NCBI GenBank assembly: GCA_020852835.1 | Contig: JADZAC010000076.1 | Location: forward strand, 1 to 64,000 | Length of the DNA stretch: 64,000 nt | Reading direction: 5' to 3' | Source of the DNA: Flavobacteriales bacterium | GTDB taxonomy: Bacteria > Bacteroidota > Bacteroidia > Flavobacteriales_F > PHOS-HE28 | Part shown: in pieces, positions 43,254 through 52,484 of the stretch | Layout of the letters: every line of letters starts with the position of its first letter | Position numbering within the stretch: the first letter of the stretch is position 1 | Notes under the pieces: generated by a model | What the model was told of the DNA's origin: nothing | Databases searched by the model: none | Seen by the model: the letters and a program-made list of their open reading frames with translations, nothing else | Translations under genes and position numbers: made by a program

Positions 43254-43302
43254 CCTAACCCGGAATGGAGGGAACGGCCCGGTGCGGCGTGGTACGCCCG
43301 TG

Positions 43303-44370
43303 CTACTTGGCCATCCCTTCCACCAGTGCAAGAAACTTCCGCCTTTCGGACGGAGGGAACTTGTCCATGATGCGTTGCCGCGCCCGTTTGCCCATGGCCT
43401 CCAGATCGGCAGCCAAGGCCAGTTCGATCAACTGCTGCAAGCGTTCCGGGTCCTTGCGCTCCAATAGGAAGCCCGTATCACCCACTATTTCCGGCAAGGC
43501 GGCCACGGTGCTGGCAATGGGCACGCATTCGCACAGCATGGCCTCGCAAGGCGCACTGGGGAATCCTTCCCAAATGCTGAGCTGCAAGTAGAACCGGTGC
43601 CGTGCATAGAACCCCGGAAGTTCCTCATAGGGGATGAAGTTGTGCAGCGCCACGTTCGGAGGCACCCGTTCATACTTCATGGTCGGCGTATTGCCCAGAA
43701 TGGTGAACGTACACTGCGGAAACCGGTCGGCCATGGCGAAGATCAGGTCGATGCCCTTGCGATGGAAATTCGGCGGGTTCATCTGGGCCGCCGTAATGAA
43801 GCTCATCGGCTGCTTCTCCACATCGCAACGGAACCGTGCAGGATCGTACCCGTAGGCGATCACCGTGCAGGGCGTACGGATCTCCGGGAACAGCCCACGA
43901 TAGCCCTGTACCTGGGGATCGCGCGGATCGGAGGTGTAGGCCTGTCGGCTTTCCACCAAGGCCTCATCCACCGGTGCCAGGTGGTGCGCCAATTGCAAGG
44001 ACCATTTGGTGATGGCCCCGAGCGGCCAACGGGTATAGTTGCCGTAGCGTATCGAAGGAAACTTCACGCAGTCCGTGCCGCCGAGCACCAGCAGCACAGT
44101 CTTCCCCATCAGGCGGCCCAGCACGGCCGGCAGCAAGGAGTGGTAGCCGGCAAACTGGCACACGGCGATCCGGCTTGATGGCAGGTGGCGTGCCAGGAAG
44201 AGCAACTGGCGCAAGAGGGTGAGCGGGGTATGCCACTTGCGCCGGGGTTTGAACTGAAAAACCTTCACATCAAACCTTTCGCCCAACAGGTTGATGTCAT
44301 TGGCGGCAAAGGACACCAGCACGGGCGTGCAATAAACCAGCTTGGGCCGGGCACCGGCAGGCTTCACCAT
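43303..44370 (-). CDS. GT4 glycosyltransferase
   Basis: A 355-residue GT-B glycosyltransferase. N-terminal part: KLVYCTPVLVSFAANDINLLGERF and SRIAVCQFAGYHSLLPAVLGRLMGK, then LLVLGGTDCVKFPSIRYG. Donor domain: SFITAAQMNPPNFHRKGIDLIF, FTILGNTPTMKYERVPPNV, LHNFIPYEELPGFYARHRFYLQLSIWEGFPSAPCEAM (EX7E in EGFPSAPCE) and PIASTVAALPEIVGDTGFLL. It begins glycan block 2 and is divergent from the SDR gene at 44422. The substrate is unknown. Its 3' end faces the kelch-like gene 49 bases away. Confidence 0.9.
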   Translation of the reverse strand: MVKPAGARPKLVYCTPVLVSFAANDINLLGERFDVKVFQFKPRRKWHTPLTLLRQLLFLARHLPSSRIAVCQFAGYHSLLPAVLGRLMGKTVLLVLGGTDCVKFPSIRYGNYTRWPLGAITKWSLQLAHHLAPVDEALVESRQAYTSDPRDPQVQGYRGLFPEIRTPCTVIAYGYDPARFRCDVEKQPMSFITAAQMNPPNFHRKGIDLIFAMADRFPQCTFTILGNTPTMKYERVPPNVALHNFIPYEELPGFYARHRFYLQLSIWEGFPSAPCEAMLCECVPIASTVAALPEIVGDTGFLLERKDPERLQQLIELALAADLEAMGKRARQRIMDKFPPSERRKFLALVEGMAK

Positions 44371-44407
44371 GCGGCGAAACTACGGGCGGCGGTTCATGCG
44401 CAACCCC

Positions 44408-44415
44408 TTTCTTTG
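44408..44415 (+). promoter_or_regulatory. Candidate -7 element TTTCTTTG, six bases before a start codon
   Basis: TTTCTTTG ends six bases before the ATG at 44422. It matches the CTTTGC part but not the TA. Use of this element would give a leaderless message. Confidence 0.35.
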
Positions 44416-44421
44416 CGCCCC

Positions 44422-45120
44422 ATGCTCCTCGGCTCCGGCTTGATCGCACGCGCTTTCGAACACTTCCGGGATGATGCCCGCGTGCTCATCTTCGCCTCGG
44501 GCGTGTCCAATTCCACCACGGCAACGGAAGCGGAATATGCCCGCGAACGGAACCTGCTGCTGCACCAGGAAGGCACTTCCGCCCGCCTCGTGTATTTCAG
44601 CACCTGCAGTTTGTTCGACCCTGCCCTGGGTGGATCGGGGTACATCCGCCACAAACTGGCCATGGAGGAGCTGGTCCGCAGCCGGTTCCCGGACCACTTG
44701 ATCTTGCGCTTGCCCAACGTGGTGGGCCATACGCACAACCCGCACACCTTGACCAACCACATCCGCAACTGCCTGCTCTCCGGAGAGCCGCTCACCATAC
44801 AGACCAAAGCCTGCCGGTATTTGATGGGTGCGGACATGGCGGCGATGGCATGCACACCACTGATCCTTTGCCCGACCTTGGACGAACGCACCGTGAACGT
44901 GTGCTTGGACAAGCCCGTGCCGGTACCGGACCTGGTGGGGGCCATGGAAGCATTGGTTGAACGCAGGGCCAAGGCACAGCCCGTGGACAAGGGTTCCTGC
45001 TATGAGGTGGACAATACCCTCTTCAAGCGCCATTGGCTGGCAACCATGAAGCTCCCCTGGCCTGATGACGACCATTGGCGAACGATGTTGGCCAGCAACT
45101 ACGGGAATGCGGCACAGTGA
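44422..45120 (+). CDS. Short SDR-type NAD-dependent epimerase/reductase
   Basis: A 232-residue short Rossmann protein. The nucleotide-binding start is LLGSGLIARAFEHF, a GxGxxA variant in place of GxxGxxG. The catalytic region shows VYFSTCSLFDPALGGSGYIRHKLAMEEL, with YxxxK in YIRHK, and then LRLPNVVGHTHNPHTLTNHI. It resembles short dTDP-sugar reductase or WcaG-like proteins in glycan loci. The missing second Gly and the short length leave the exact reaction open; a role in nucleotide-sugar formation is inferred from context. Confidence 0.75.
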   Translation: MLLGSGLIARAFEHFRDDARVLIFASGVSNSTTATEAEYARERNLLLHQEGTSARLVYFSTCSLFDPALGGSGYIRHKLAMEELVRSRFPDHLILRLPNVVGHTHNPHTLTNHIRNCLLSGEPLTIQTKACRYLMGADMAAMACTPLILCPTLDERTVNVCLDKPVPVPDLVGAMEALVERRAKAQPVDKGSCYEVDNTLFKRHWLATMKLPWPDDDHWRTMLASNYGNAAQ

Positions 45121-45138
45121 GGATCGGGCTGGCCTGGT

Positions 45139-45903
45139 TCAGGCCTTTATGCCAATTCGCCCCGTGTAATCGATCCGGTTGAGCAGCATGTGGATCTTCT
45201 GCTCGCCGAAGTACTCCAGCACCGCTTTGCGCGCTCCCTCCCAATGGCCGAAATCATCGATGATGAGCACGCCGCGCTGCACCAGTTTGGGGTAGAGGTG
45301 CACCAGTTCATGCCGTGTGGAGGCATACCAATCCGTGTCCAGCCGCAGTAACGCGATGCCACTTGCCGGTACGGAGGATGGCAAGGTGTCCTCCACCTTT
45401 CCCTTGACAAAATGGACCCGCTCCGCCGGGTAGCCGGTGCGGTGCAAGTTCTGCATTACCTCCTCCAAGGGAGAGCGGCACCAGTCAGATGCATCGTCGG
45501 CAGTGGCGGTTTCCTCAAATGTTCCCGATGCTCCTTCCCCCCTGAACGTGCGGTCAACCTCCTCCGGCTTGCTCATCCCCTCGAACGTATCGAACAGGTA
45601 GATGTCCCGGTCGGTGATGCCGCGCTGCTTCAGGCAGAGGGCCATCATCATGGCACTCCCGCCCTTCCAAACGCCGCATTCCACGAAAGCCCCTTGCAGC
45701 CCGGCGTCCACCACGTACATGCACGCGTTGTACAACGCATGCAACCGCTCCCTGGAGGTCATGGTGAACGGGCTGCAACGGGCGTACAGGTCCGTGAACA
45801 CGGGGTCGTCCATCAATGCGGGGTCGCGTACTTCCGTGCCGCTCTGTTTCAACAGCCACTGGCCGGAATTCCTCAACACTTTCGCTGCGATGCTGTTTCC
45901 CAT
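45139..45903 (-). CDS. TylF/MycF-type O-methyltransferase
   Basis: A 254-residue SAM-dependent methyltransferase of the TylF/macrocin O-methyltransferase family, enzymes that methylate sugar hydroxyls. Motifs: GAFVECGVWKGGSAMMMALCL (SAM site), IYLFDTFEGMSKPE, VHFVKGKVEDTLP, LRLDTDWYASTRHELVHLYPKLVQRGVLIIDDFGHWEGARKAV, with Asp residues of the metal site. The ATG at 45903 begins a plausible N-terminus. It is divergent from the methyltransferase gene at 46002. By context it probably methylates a sugar of the surface glycan. Confidence 0.88.
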   Translation of the reverse strand: MGNSIAAKVLRNSGQWLLKQSGTEVRDPALMDDPVFTDLYARCSPFTMTSRERLHALYNACMYVVDAGLQGAFVECGVWKGGSAMMMALCLKQRGITDRDIYLFDTFEGMSKPEEVDRTFRGEGASGTFEETATADDASDWCRSPLEEVMQNLHRTGYPAERVHFVKGKVEDTLPSSVPASGIALLRLDTDWYASTRHELVHLYPKLVQRGVLIIDDFGHWEGARKAVLEYFGEQKIHMLLNRIDYTGRIGIKA

Positions 45904-45955
45904 GGGAAGTGGATGGCCCTGTTGGTGCCAGGTGGTGATTCCTGCCACCATGGCG

Positions 45956-45981
45956 TTGTTGGGGGGGCGAAAATTAACTTG
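45956..45981 (+). promoter_or_regulatory. Promoter: TTG-N16-TAACTTG
   Basis: TTG at 45956-45958 and TAACTTG at 45975-45981, spacer 16 bases, ahead of the ATG at 46002 (20 bases). The A-rich run before the -7 box stands out in this GC-rich DNA. Confidence 0.45.
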
Positions 45982-46001
45982 CGCCGCCCCAAACCGCCCG
46001 G

Positions 46002-46682
46002 ATGTCCTGGATCGAACTCCTTCCCAGAAGCGTGGCCAAGCCCGCTTTCCGCACCTTGAACCGCCTGATGGGCAAGGTGCGCAAAGCGCAAAGCGGGCGC
46101 ATACCCCGGGTGGAACTGGAAGCCCGCCACCTCCGCAACCTTCGGGTGGTGTTGGACAGGAGCGCCTTTCTGGAAGCCCTCCCCAAAGGGGGCGAGGTGG
46201 CCGAAATGGGAGTGGCCCATGGTGACTTTTCCGCCATGATCCTGGACATCTGCAAGCCAAGCAAGCTCCATCTCGTCGATTTCTGGGGCAGCGAGCGCTA
46301 TGCTTCGGGAAGGGTGCGCGTGGAAACACGGTTCCAGCAGCAGATCCAGGAGGGGCGCGTGGTGATCGACCTGGGCCTCTCAACGGACGTGCTGCCGAGG
46401 TTCCGCAACGGGCAGTTTGATTGGGTGTACATCGATACGGACCACGGCTATGAGGTGACCGCCGCTGAGCTGGAACTGGCCCGCACCAAGGTGAAACCGG
46501 GGGGCATCATCGCCGGGCACGATTACATCACGGGCAACTGGGATGGCGGTGTGCGCTACGGGGTGGTGGAGGCCGTCCACGAGTTCTGCGTGAAGTACAA
46601 CTGGGAGCTGATCCTGCTGACGCATGAAACGGACCGGCACTTGAGCTTCGCGATCCGCGCGCTGCCTGCACCCCAAGCCTAA
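46002..46682 (+). CDS. Class I SAM-dependent methyltransferase
   Basis: A 226-residue methyltransferase resembling the Methyltransf_24 group. The SAM site is GGEVAEMGVAHGDFSAMILD, then LHLVDFWGSERY, FDWVYIDTDHGYEVTAAELELARTKVKPGGIIAGHDY. The last part is the typical D...GHD metal-loop region of TylF-like and cephalosporin hydroxylase-like enzymes. The basic N-terminus (RTLNRLMGKVRKAQSGRIPR) may be an extra helix. It converges with the flippase gene 25 bases away. A glycan substrate is inferred from context. Confidence 0.85.
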   Translation: MSWIELLPRSVAKPAFRTLNRLMGKVRKAQSGRIPRVELEARHLRNLRVVLDRSAFLEALPKGGEVAEMGVAHGDFSAMILDICKPSKLHLVDFWGSERYASGRVRVETRFQQQIQEGRVVIDLGLSTDVLPRFRNGQFDWVYIDTDHGYEVTAAELELARTKVKPGGIIAGHDYITGNWDGGVRYGVVEAVHEFCVKYNWELILLTHETDRHLSFAIRALPAPQA

Positions 46683-46707
46683 CGGCTGGGGTCCATCCGG
46701 CGAAGGC

Positions 46708-48207
46708 TCAGGGCTTCCTCACCATCCCAGCCAGACCGCCCGTCAATTTGCGCACCTGCGCACCCAGCTCGGGTGCAATGCCCAGCAAGTGCACCAACGG
46801 CCAGTATAGGGCCGCCAGCAGGAGCGTGCGCCAGATGATGTCCACCACCACCGGACCATGGTGGGGCAACCACGAAATGGCGGCAAGCACCACCAGTATC
46901 ACGCCCATGGCGCGAAGTGTCTGCCCGTCAAAAGGCCACAACTTGAACTTCCGGTAGAGGAAAACAATGCGCCAGCCCACCACGGCAACAATGGAAAAGA
47001 GCGAGCTCCAGGCAGCACCGGGCATGCCCCAGAGCAGGATCAGCACATAGTCCAATACAATGGTCAGCACCAGCAGCACGGCACCGCTCACCGCATCGAA
47101 CCAATAGCTGCGCGAAGTGCTGATGACCCCGGCACCAAGGCCGCCAGCCAGGCTCAGTACGTTTGTGGCGCCCAGGATCAGCAGCACGGGCTTGCCCACG
47201 GCATACGCGGGGTCCAGGAAGCTGAACAAGGCATCCACATTGGCCCACAGGCAGAGGAAGATGAAGGCCGCCACCACGATCTGAATGATCGCCGTGCGGT
47301 GGTACAGCATCTGGATCTTCGCCAGATCGCGTTGCTTCCACGCCTCGGCCAGCAGCGGGATCACCGGCTGCATCAACGCGCGGGCGGGCAGCATGATCAC
47401 GCTCGCCAGGAACATGGCCACCGCGTAGTACGCCACCTGTGAGAGGCCATTGGTGAGCATGGCGCCGATCATCACCTGGTCGATGTTGCCCACCGCGATC
47501 GCTGCCAAGCCGCTGCCGAAAGTGAACAGGCTGTACCGCACCATGCTCCTGCGCATGCGCTTGCCCACCCGCATGCGGCCAAGGCCCAGCCTGAATTCAC
47601 CGGCACGCCACAGATCGAACAGCAGCACGACGGTGGTGAGCACGAAGGTGGCCACGTACAGCCACAGGAACAGGGTGAAGCCCATATCTAACAACGCATA
47701 AGCCGCGATCAGCGCCGTTTGCAGCACGCGCAACAGGAACTCGCGGGCAAAGACGGGGGCGATGCTGCGGTGTACCGATCGGCTGAACCCGCGCAGCACC
47801 AGCAACCACACTTCGGCCATCACCAAGGGCAGCACCAGCATACCGAAGCGCTGGTAGAGGCCGCTGCCATCGTTGAACCAGATCGTGAAGCGATGGTGGA
47901 ACACGGCCAGCACCAGCATGGCAATGAGACCGCCCACGGTGGCCACGCCGAGGATAAGACCGAAGAGGCCCCGGTGGCCGTTGGCCTTGTCGCGGAAGTA
48001 CGGGAAGTAGCGGATCGCGGTGTTCTCGCCGCCGAGGTGCGCCACCTGTGCCGCCACCACGGCAATGCTCACCAGCAGGCGCGTCAGGCCGAACTCATCG
48101 GGAGAGAGCAGGCGCGGGAAGAGCAGCGCCATGTTGATGAAGCCCAAGCCCATGCCCACTACGGTGAGCAGGGTGTTCCAAGTGGCTTGGCGTGCTACGA
48201 TGCCCAT
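46708..48207 (-). CDS. Polysaccharide flippase, MATE/Wzx type (second copy type)
   Basis: A 499-residue protein with about 14 membrane helices. It starts ATWNTLLTVVGMGLGFINMALLFPRLLSPDEFGLTRLLVSIAVV, the usual Wzx/PST first two helices. A second such unit begins MVRYSLFTFGSGLAAIAVGNIDQVMIGAML. The final segments include LVLTIVLDYVLILLWGMPGAAWSSLFSIVAVVGWRIVFLYRK. It is not closely similar to the flippase at 29975, so the locus has two different exporters. It lies 28 bases downstream of the GT4 gene on the same strand. Confidence 0.9.
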   Translation of the reverse strand: MGIVARQATWNTLLTVVGMGLGFINMALLFPRLLSPDEFGLTRLLVSIAVVAAQVAHLGGENTAIRYFPYFRDKANGHRGLFGLILGVATVGGLIAMLVLAVFHHRFTIWFNDGSGLYQRFGMLVLPLVMAEVWLLVLRGFSRSVHRSIAPVFAREFLLRVLQTALIAAYALLDMGFTLFLWLYVATFVLTTVVLLFDLWRAGEFRLGLGRMRVGKRMRRSMVRYSLFTFGSGLAAIAVGNIDQVMIGAMLTNGLSQVAYYAVAMFLASVIMLPARALMQPVIPLLAEAWKQRDLAKIQMLYHRTAIIQIVVAAFIFLCLWANVDALFSFLDPAYAVGKPVLLILGATNVLSLAGGLGAGVISTSRSYWFDAVSGAVLLVLTIVLDYVLILLWGMPGAAWSSLFSIVAVVGWRIVFLYRKFKLWPFDGQTLRAMGVILVVLAAISWLPHHGPVVVDIIWRTLLLAALYWPLVHLLGIAPELGAQVRKLTGGLAGMVRKP

Positions 48208-48235
48208 TCCGTCCGCAAGATGCGCAATGACCGCG

Positions 48236-49504
48236 TCACAGGGTGTTGAGCTCCTCCACCACCTGCCCGCATGTGGCTTTCCGCGACCACCTCGGGTCGG
48301 GTTCACTGGTCCCAGCCGTGAACATGTCCTTGATGTGCCCGCGCTGCTCCATCAAGCCCGGCCTGTTGATCACGGCATGCGGTGCCCGGTCCAGCACGCG
48401 CGACACATCGCCTTCCACCGGGCCAACGGCCAGGATGGGCCTGCCCGTGCTCACGTATTCGAAGAGCTTGCCCGGCAGGATGCCCATGAGGTTGGGCGTG
48501 TCGTTCACCAGCAACAGCAGGGCCCGTGCACGCTGTATATGGCGCATGGCTTCTTCATGCGAAACGCGCCCGGTGCGCTCCAAGTGCCCGCCCAGCCCGG
48601 CCTGCGCAACGCTTTCCGCAATGGTGTGGTCCACCGGGCCCACGAAGCGCAGCTTGAAGCGGGCGGCAAAAGCCGGGTCTTCATCGCAGAGCTGCTTCAA
48701 GGCACTCCACAGTTCCGGGGCATTGCGTGAAGGCGAAAGCGAGCCGATGTGTACCAGGCTGTAGGCTTCATCCACCGGCTCCGACGGTGATGGCAGGTCA
48801 TCGGGGTCGTAGCCGTTGGTGATCACCTCCACGCGTTTCGCGCCGAGTTTTTCAAGGTCTTGCGCCCAATGCCAGCTCACGCAGGTCACCCGGTCCGCTT
48901 CGCGCAGCACCTCCCCTTCCAACCGCTTGTGCTTCGCATCGGCCCAGCTGGTCAGTTTCAGTTGCACATAAAAGTCGATGTCCGTCCACGGGTCGCGGAA
49001 GTCGGCGATCCACTTCACGCCCAGCGCACGCTTGAGGCCCAGGCCGATCAAATGCATGCTGTGCGGCGGGCCGGTGGAGATGATGGCGTCCACCGGGTGC
49101 TCTTTCAAATAGGCCTTCAGGAACTTCACGGAGGGCCTCACCCACCACACCCGCGCATCGGGAATGAAAAAATTGCTGCGCACCCACAGCGCGAAGTCCT
49201 CTTTCCAACCGCCTTGCTTCTTCTCGTTCAAGAACCCCACTTGCACTTTCTCCTTGGTGCTGCGGCCGGTGAAGCGCTTGTACAAATTGAACGGTTCGGT
49301 GATGGGCCGTTTGATCACTTCGAGGTCACTGCGGACATCCTTCTCCAAGCCGGGATCATCGGCCACCACTTCGGGGTTTGCCGGCGTGTAGATCACCGGT
49401 TGCCAACCGTGCTCCGGCAACAGCTTGCTGAGCTTCAGCCAGCGGTACACGCCCGCGCCACCATTTGGCGGCCAGTAGTAGGTGATGATGAGGACGCGTT
49501 TCAT
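48236..49504 (-). CDS. GT4-like glycosyltransferase
   Basis: A 422-residue glycosyltransferase beginning KRVLIITYYWPPNGGAGVYRWLKLSKLLPEHGW, the classic start of family 4 enzymes of this subgroup. Further motifs are PVDAIISTGPPHSMHLIGLGLKRALGVKWIADFRDPWTDIDF, RVTCVSWHWAQDLEKLGAKRVEVITNGYD, LVHIGSLSPSRNAPELW, and GILPGKLFEYVSTGRPILAVGP. The DFRDPW motif is shared with the B and B' proteins of block 1 (DYRDPW). It is first in a two-gene unit with the flippase. Sugar specificity is unknown. Confidence 0.9.
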   Translation of the reverse strand: MKRVLIITYYWPPNGGAGVYRWLKLSKLLPEHGWQPVIYTPANPEVVADDPGLEKDVRSDLEVIKRPITEPFNLYKRFTGRSTKEKVQVGFLNEKKQGGWKEDFALWVRSNFFIPDARVWWVRPSVKFLKAYLKEHPVDAIISTGPPHSMHLIGLGLKRALGVKWIADFRDPWTDIDFYVQLKLTSWADAKHKRLEGEVLREADRVTCVSWHWAQDLEKLGAKRVEVITNGYDPDDLPSPSEPVDEAYSLVHIGSLSPSRNAPELWSALKQLCDEDPAFAARFKLRFVGPVDHTIAESVAQAGLGGHLERTGRVSHEEAMRHIQRARALLLLVNDTPNLMGILPGKLFEYVSTGRPILAVGPVEGDVSRVLDRAPHAVINRPGLMEQRGHIKDMFTAGTSEPDPRWSRKATCGQVVEELNTL

Positions 49505-49534
49505 GGTGCTTTACTCCCTGTTCTCGTAGGGTGA

Positions 49535-49637
49535 AGTTCGTAGGGCGTAGGGCGTAGGGCACGGTACTCCATCGATGTCCACTCCTTTGTACACCCTGCA
49601 CGCTGCCCGTTGCCCTACGCCCTACGCCCTACGAACT
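49535..49637. repeat. Perfect 27-bp inverted repeat made of heptamers, between two genes
   Basis: The arms 49535-49561 and 49611-49637 are exact reverse complements over 27 bases with a 49-base loop. The left arm contains CGTAGGG three times in tandem (49539-49559), with a fourth copy just upstream (49525-49531). The right arm contains CCCTACG three times (49613-49633). Beyond it, CGAACTATTCAC occurs twice (49632-49643 and 49658-49669), the second copy covering the stop of the YfhO gene. The 7-base period is shared with the element at 16569. As RNA it would fold into a very stable hairpin after the YfhO gene and before the GT4 gene. Confidence 0.85.
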
Positions 49638-49661
49638 ATTCACAGCCCTCCACACAACGAA

Positions 49662-52484
49662 CTATTCACTGCGTCCTTCTGCACCCCGTGACCGTTTCCA
49701 CTCCACTCCCAGCGCCAACAGCACCAAGGCCAACAACACGAAGGAACCGATCGACGCCACGGTGCCGCCCACCTGGTAAGGCTTGCTTTCAATGTAGAAC
49801 CGCACGGTGTGCTCCCCTGCGGGCACCTGCATGGCGCGCAGCACGTAGTCGGCGCGCACGTACGGCGCGGGCTTGCCGTCGATCTCCGCCTTCCAGTCCG
49901 GTCCGTACCAGATCTCGCTGAACACCACCACGCCGCCGTTGGCGCTGTTCACCTTGTAGGTGAGCGCATTGGTGCGGTACTCAAACAGGCTGGCCTTGGC
50001 GGCGGGGTCGGGCTTGGCAGCGCCGGCCACTTCCCCGAAGTAGCGGGCATCCACCAAGGCAGTGCGCTTGGGATCGATGGTGCCCAGCGCGGTGATCTCC
50101 TCATCGGCGTTCTTCACCTGGCGCACCTCGTCCACGAACCAGGCGGAGCCCAGTGCATGGGTGTTGGTGATGGGCGCGCGGTCTTCTGCGTAAATGATGT
50201 ACTTGGTGTTGAGCATGTTCAGCACGGGCTGGTGCGCCAGCACGCTGTCGATGCGCTGCATGGTGGCGCCTTCGCCGAAGGCGCCGATCACGTTGTTCAT
50301 CTCGGGCGAGATCCGGAATTCGATGAGCTCCTGGTAGCGCTTGAGCTTGGCACCGTGGTAGCCGCCAATGCTGCGGTGGAAGTAGCTCTCCCGCGTGCTT
50401 TGGAAGGTGCCGCGCAAGGACAGCACGCGGAAATCCGTGGTGCGGCGCAGGCTGGCAAAGCGCGTGTACACTTCGTCCTCCTTGCTCACCAGGCGCTGCG
50501 TGCCGCTGAGCTTGCTCTTGGCCTGCTTCAACCGCGCAATGGCCTGCTCGTAGTCGGCATCGGTGGCCGCGTTGCTTTCCGCCTGCAGGATGGCCATATC
50601 CGCCGGTTGCGGCTTGTAGGGGCGGTCGCTGCTGCTCTGGTCTTCCCAGGCGATGTATTGCCCCTTGGCATCCTTGTCGTTGTTCACCCAGCGGCGGTCC
50701 ACGCTCCAGAGGTCGCCCAGCACCAGCGCGCCGATGCCCGCGAACAGCACGGCCGGGCCAATGCGCCTGCGGCCGAAGAGGAACAACAGGCCGCTGCCCA
50801 GGAGCACCAGCAGCAGGCTGCGCCAGGCATCGGCGCTGGCCACGCCCGTGCGCAGCGCTTTCAGGTTGTCGATGTATTGCTGTGTGCCCGGGTTGTTGGC
50901 GGCCTGGGCGCTGAGCTGCGCCACTTCCTTATCGCTGAAGAACTCCAGGAAGCTGGCCGGGACCACGGCCAACAGCAGCAGCACCAAGGACAAGGCCCCT
51001 GCCGTGATGAGGAAGGCCTTTTCCGCAGGTTTGTCCCATTTGTCCCCTTTTACCAAGCGCTGCAGGTAAAGCACGCCCAGCACGGGGGCGGCCAGTTCCA
51101 CGATGACCAGGATGATGGTGACCGCGCGGAACTTGTTGTAGCCGGGCACGTGGTCCAGGAAGAAGTCCGTGAGCGGCATGAAGTTATCGCCCCAGCTGAG
51201 CAGCAGCGTGAGCAGGAACGCGGCAAAGAGCGCGTACGCCAAGGTGTCCTTCCACAGAAACAAGCCCGCCAGCAGGTATGCGATCAGCAGCAGGCCCACC
51301 AGCACCGGGCTGCCTAATTGGCCCATGAGCACCACCATGGGGATGGCCGCCAGCATCCACCAGCGCGCACGGGCCTCGGCCCCTACCAGCAGCAACAGCA
51401 TCAGCAACACCACCACGGCCCCGATGTACACCGGCCCGCTGGTGAATTCCTGGTCGCCCCAGTAGTTGTTCACGTATCCGCCGCCCTGATAGATGTCCAG
51501 CACGGCCTTGCGGAAACCGGGGTCCTGGATGGCGGCAAGGTCTTCCTGGCTTTGGATCATCGATCCGCTGGCGCCGCCCTTGATGTTGGGCACCAGCAAG
51601 GAGAGGCTCTCCTGCTTGCCGTAGCTCCAGTGCGTTACGTAGTCGCGGTCCAGGCCGCTGGTCTTGTTGGCCACGTCGGGTGCACCATCGGGGCCGATGG
51701 TGAGCTCGCTTTTGCCACGCGTGGTGTACTGCCCGTACTCCCACGTGCTCCAAAGCAGGCCCGTGTTGCACAACAGGGCGAAGGCCAAGGCCACCACGCC
51801 CAGCGCGGCCCTGCCCGCAAAGCCGGGCAGCTGCTTCTCCCGCACGGCGCGCACCAGCTCGGCCAGGCCGAACAAGGCCAACAACAGGGCCAGGTAGTAG
51901 GTGACCTGCAGGTGGTTGGCGTGGACCTGCATGGCGAGGAACAGGGCGAACAACGCGGCGCCCAGCAGCTTGCGCCCGCGCAGCAGCACATACAGCCCGC
52001 CCAGCACCATGGGCATGTAGCCCACCGCCGTGGCTTTGCTATTGTGCCCCGCATGGATGATGATGAGGAAGTAGGAGGATAAAGCGAAGGCGATGGCCCC
52101 GATGAGCGCCAGCCATGGATCCACCCGCAGGCAGGAGAGCAGGATGAACATGCCCACCAGATAGAGGAAGATGAACGAGGCCGGGCGCGGCAGGAAGCCG
52201 TGCATCACCGCATCCAGCCAGTTGAGCGCATTGGAAGGCCATACCACCCCGATCTGGTAGGCGGGCATGCCGCTGAACATGCTGCCGGTCCACAAGGGTT
52301 CATCACCAGCGTATGCCTCGCGGTGCTCCACCATTTCCTGGGCCATGCCCCGGTATTGCATGATGTCCTGCTGCTTCAACCGCTTGCCTTCCAGCACCGG
52401 ACTGAAGTAGCCTACGGCCAACACGAAAAATGCAGCAATGGCCACCGCGTACGGCAGCCATTTCTTCCAAGGGGCGTTGCTCAT
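49662..52484 (-). CDS. YfhO-family multi-spanning membrane protein
   Basis: A 940-residue inner-membrane protein with about 12 helices and a large soluble region (residues about 640-890) before the final helix (VGGTVASIGSFVLLALVLLALGV). The start has LEGKRLKQQDIMQYRGMAQEM and DEPLWTGSMFSGMPAYQIGVVWPSN, the family's conserved first periplasmic loop, with an acidic region in the style of GT-C glycosyltransferases. YfhO proteins in Gram-positives modify teichoic acids with sugars; in Bacteroidota the role is unproved, but a lipid-linked sugar transfer is plausible. It starts on the last base of the DUF4834 stop (TGATG). Confidence 0.88.
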   Translation of the reverse strand: MSNAPWKKWLPYAVAIAAFFVLAVGYFSPVLEGKRLKQQDIMQYRGMAQEMVEHREAYAGDEPLWTGSMFSGMPAYQIGVVWPSNALNWLDAVMHGFLPRPASFIFLYLVGMFILLSCLRVDPWLALIGAIAFALSSYFLIIIHAGHNSKATAVGYMPMVLGGLYVLLRGRKLLGAALFALFLAMQVHANHLQVTYYLALLLALFGLAELVRAVREKQLPGFAGRAALGVVALAFALLCNTGLLWSTWEYGQYTTRGKSELTIGPDGAPDVANKTSGLDRDYVTHWSYGKQESLSLLVPNIKGGASGSMIQSQEDLAAIQDPGFRKAVLDIYQGGGYVNNYWGDQEFTSGPVYIGAVVVLLMLLLLVGAEARARWWMLAAIPMVVLMGQLGSPVLVGLLLIAYLLAGLFLWKDTLAYALFAAFLLTLLLSWGDNFMPLTDFFLDHVPGYNKFRAVTIILVIVELAAPVLGVLYLQRLVKGDKWDKPAEKAFLITAGALSLVLLLLAVVPASFLEFFSDKEVAQLSAQAANNPGTQQYIDNLKALRTGVASADAWRSLLLVLLGSGLLFLFGRRRIGPAVLFAGIGALVLGDLWSVDRRWVNNDKDAKGQYIAWEDQSSSDRPYKPQPADMAILQAESNAATDADYEQAIARLKQAKSKLSGTQRLVSKEDEVYTRFASLRRTTDFRVLSLRGTFQSTRESYFHRSIGGYHGAKLKRYQELIEFRISPEMNNVIGAFGEGATMQRIDSVLAHQPVLNMLNTKYIIYAEDRAPITNTHALGSAWFVDEVRQVKNADEEITALGTIDPKRTALVDARYFGEVAGAAKPDPAAKASLFEYRTNALTYKVNSANGGVVVFSEIWYGPDWKAEIDGKPAPYVRADYVLRAMQVPAGEHTVRFYIESKPYQVGGTVASIGSFVLLALVLLALGVEWKRSRGAEGRSE

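Noticed and set aside
49809-51317. A 502-codon frame antisense to the YfhO-family gene
   Set aside because: Composition is the mirror of a membrane protein gene (His, Gln, Ala); no supporting motif or promoter.
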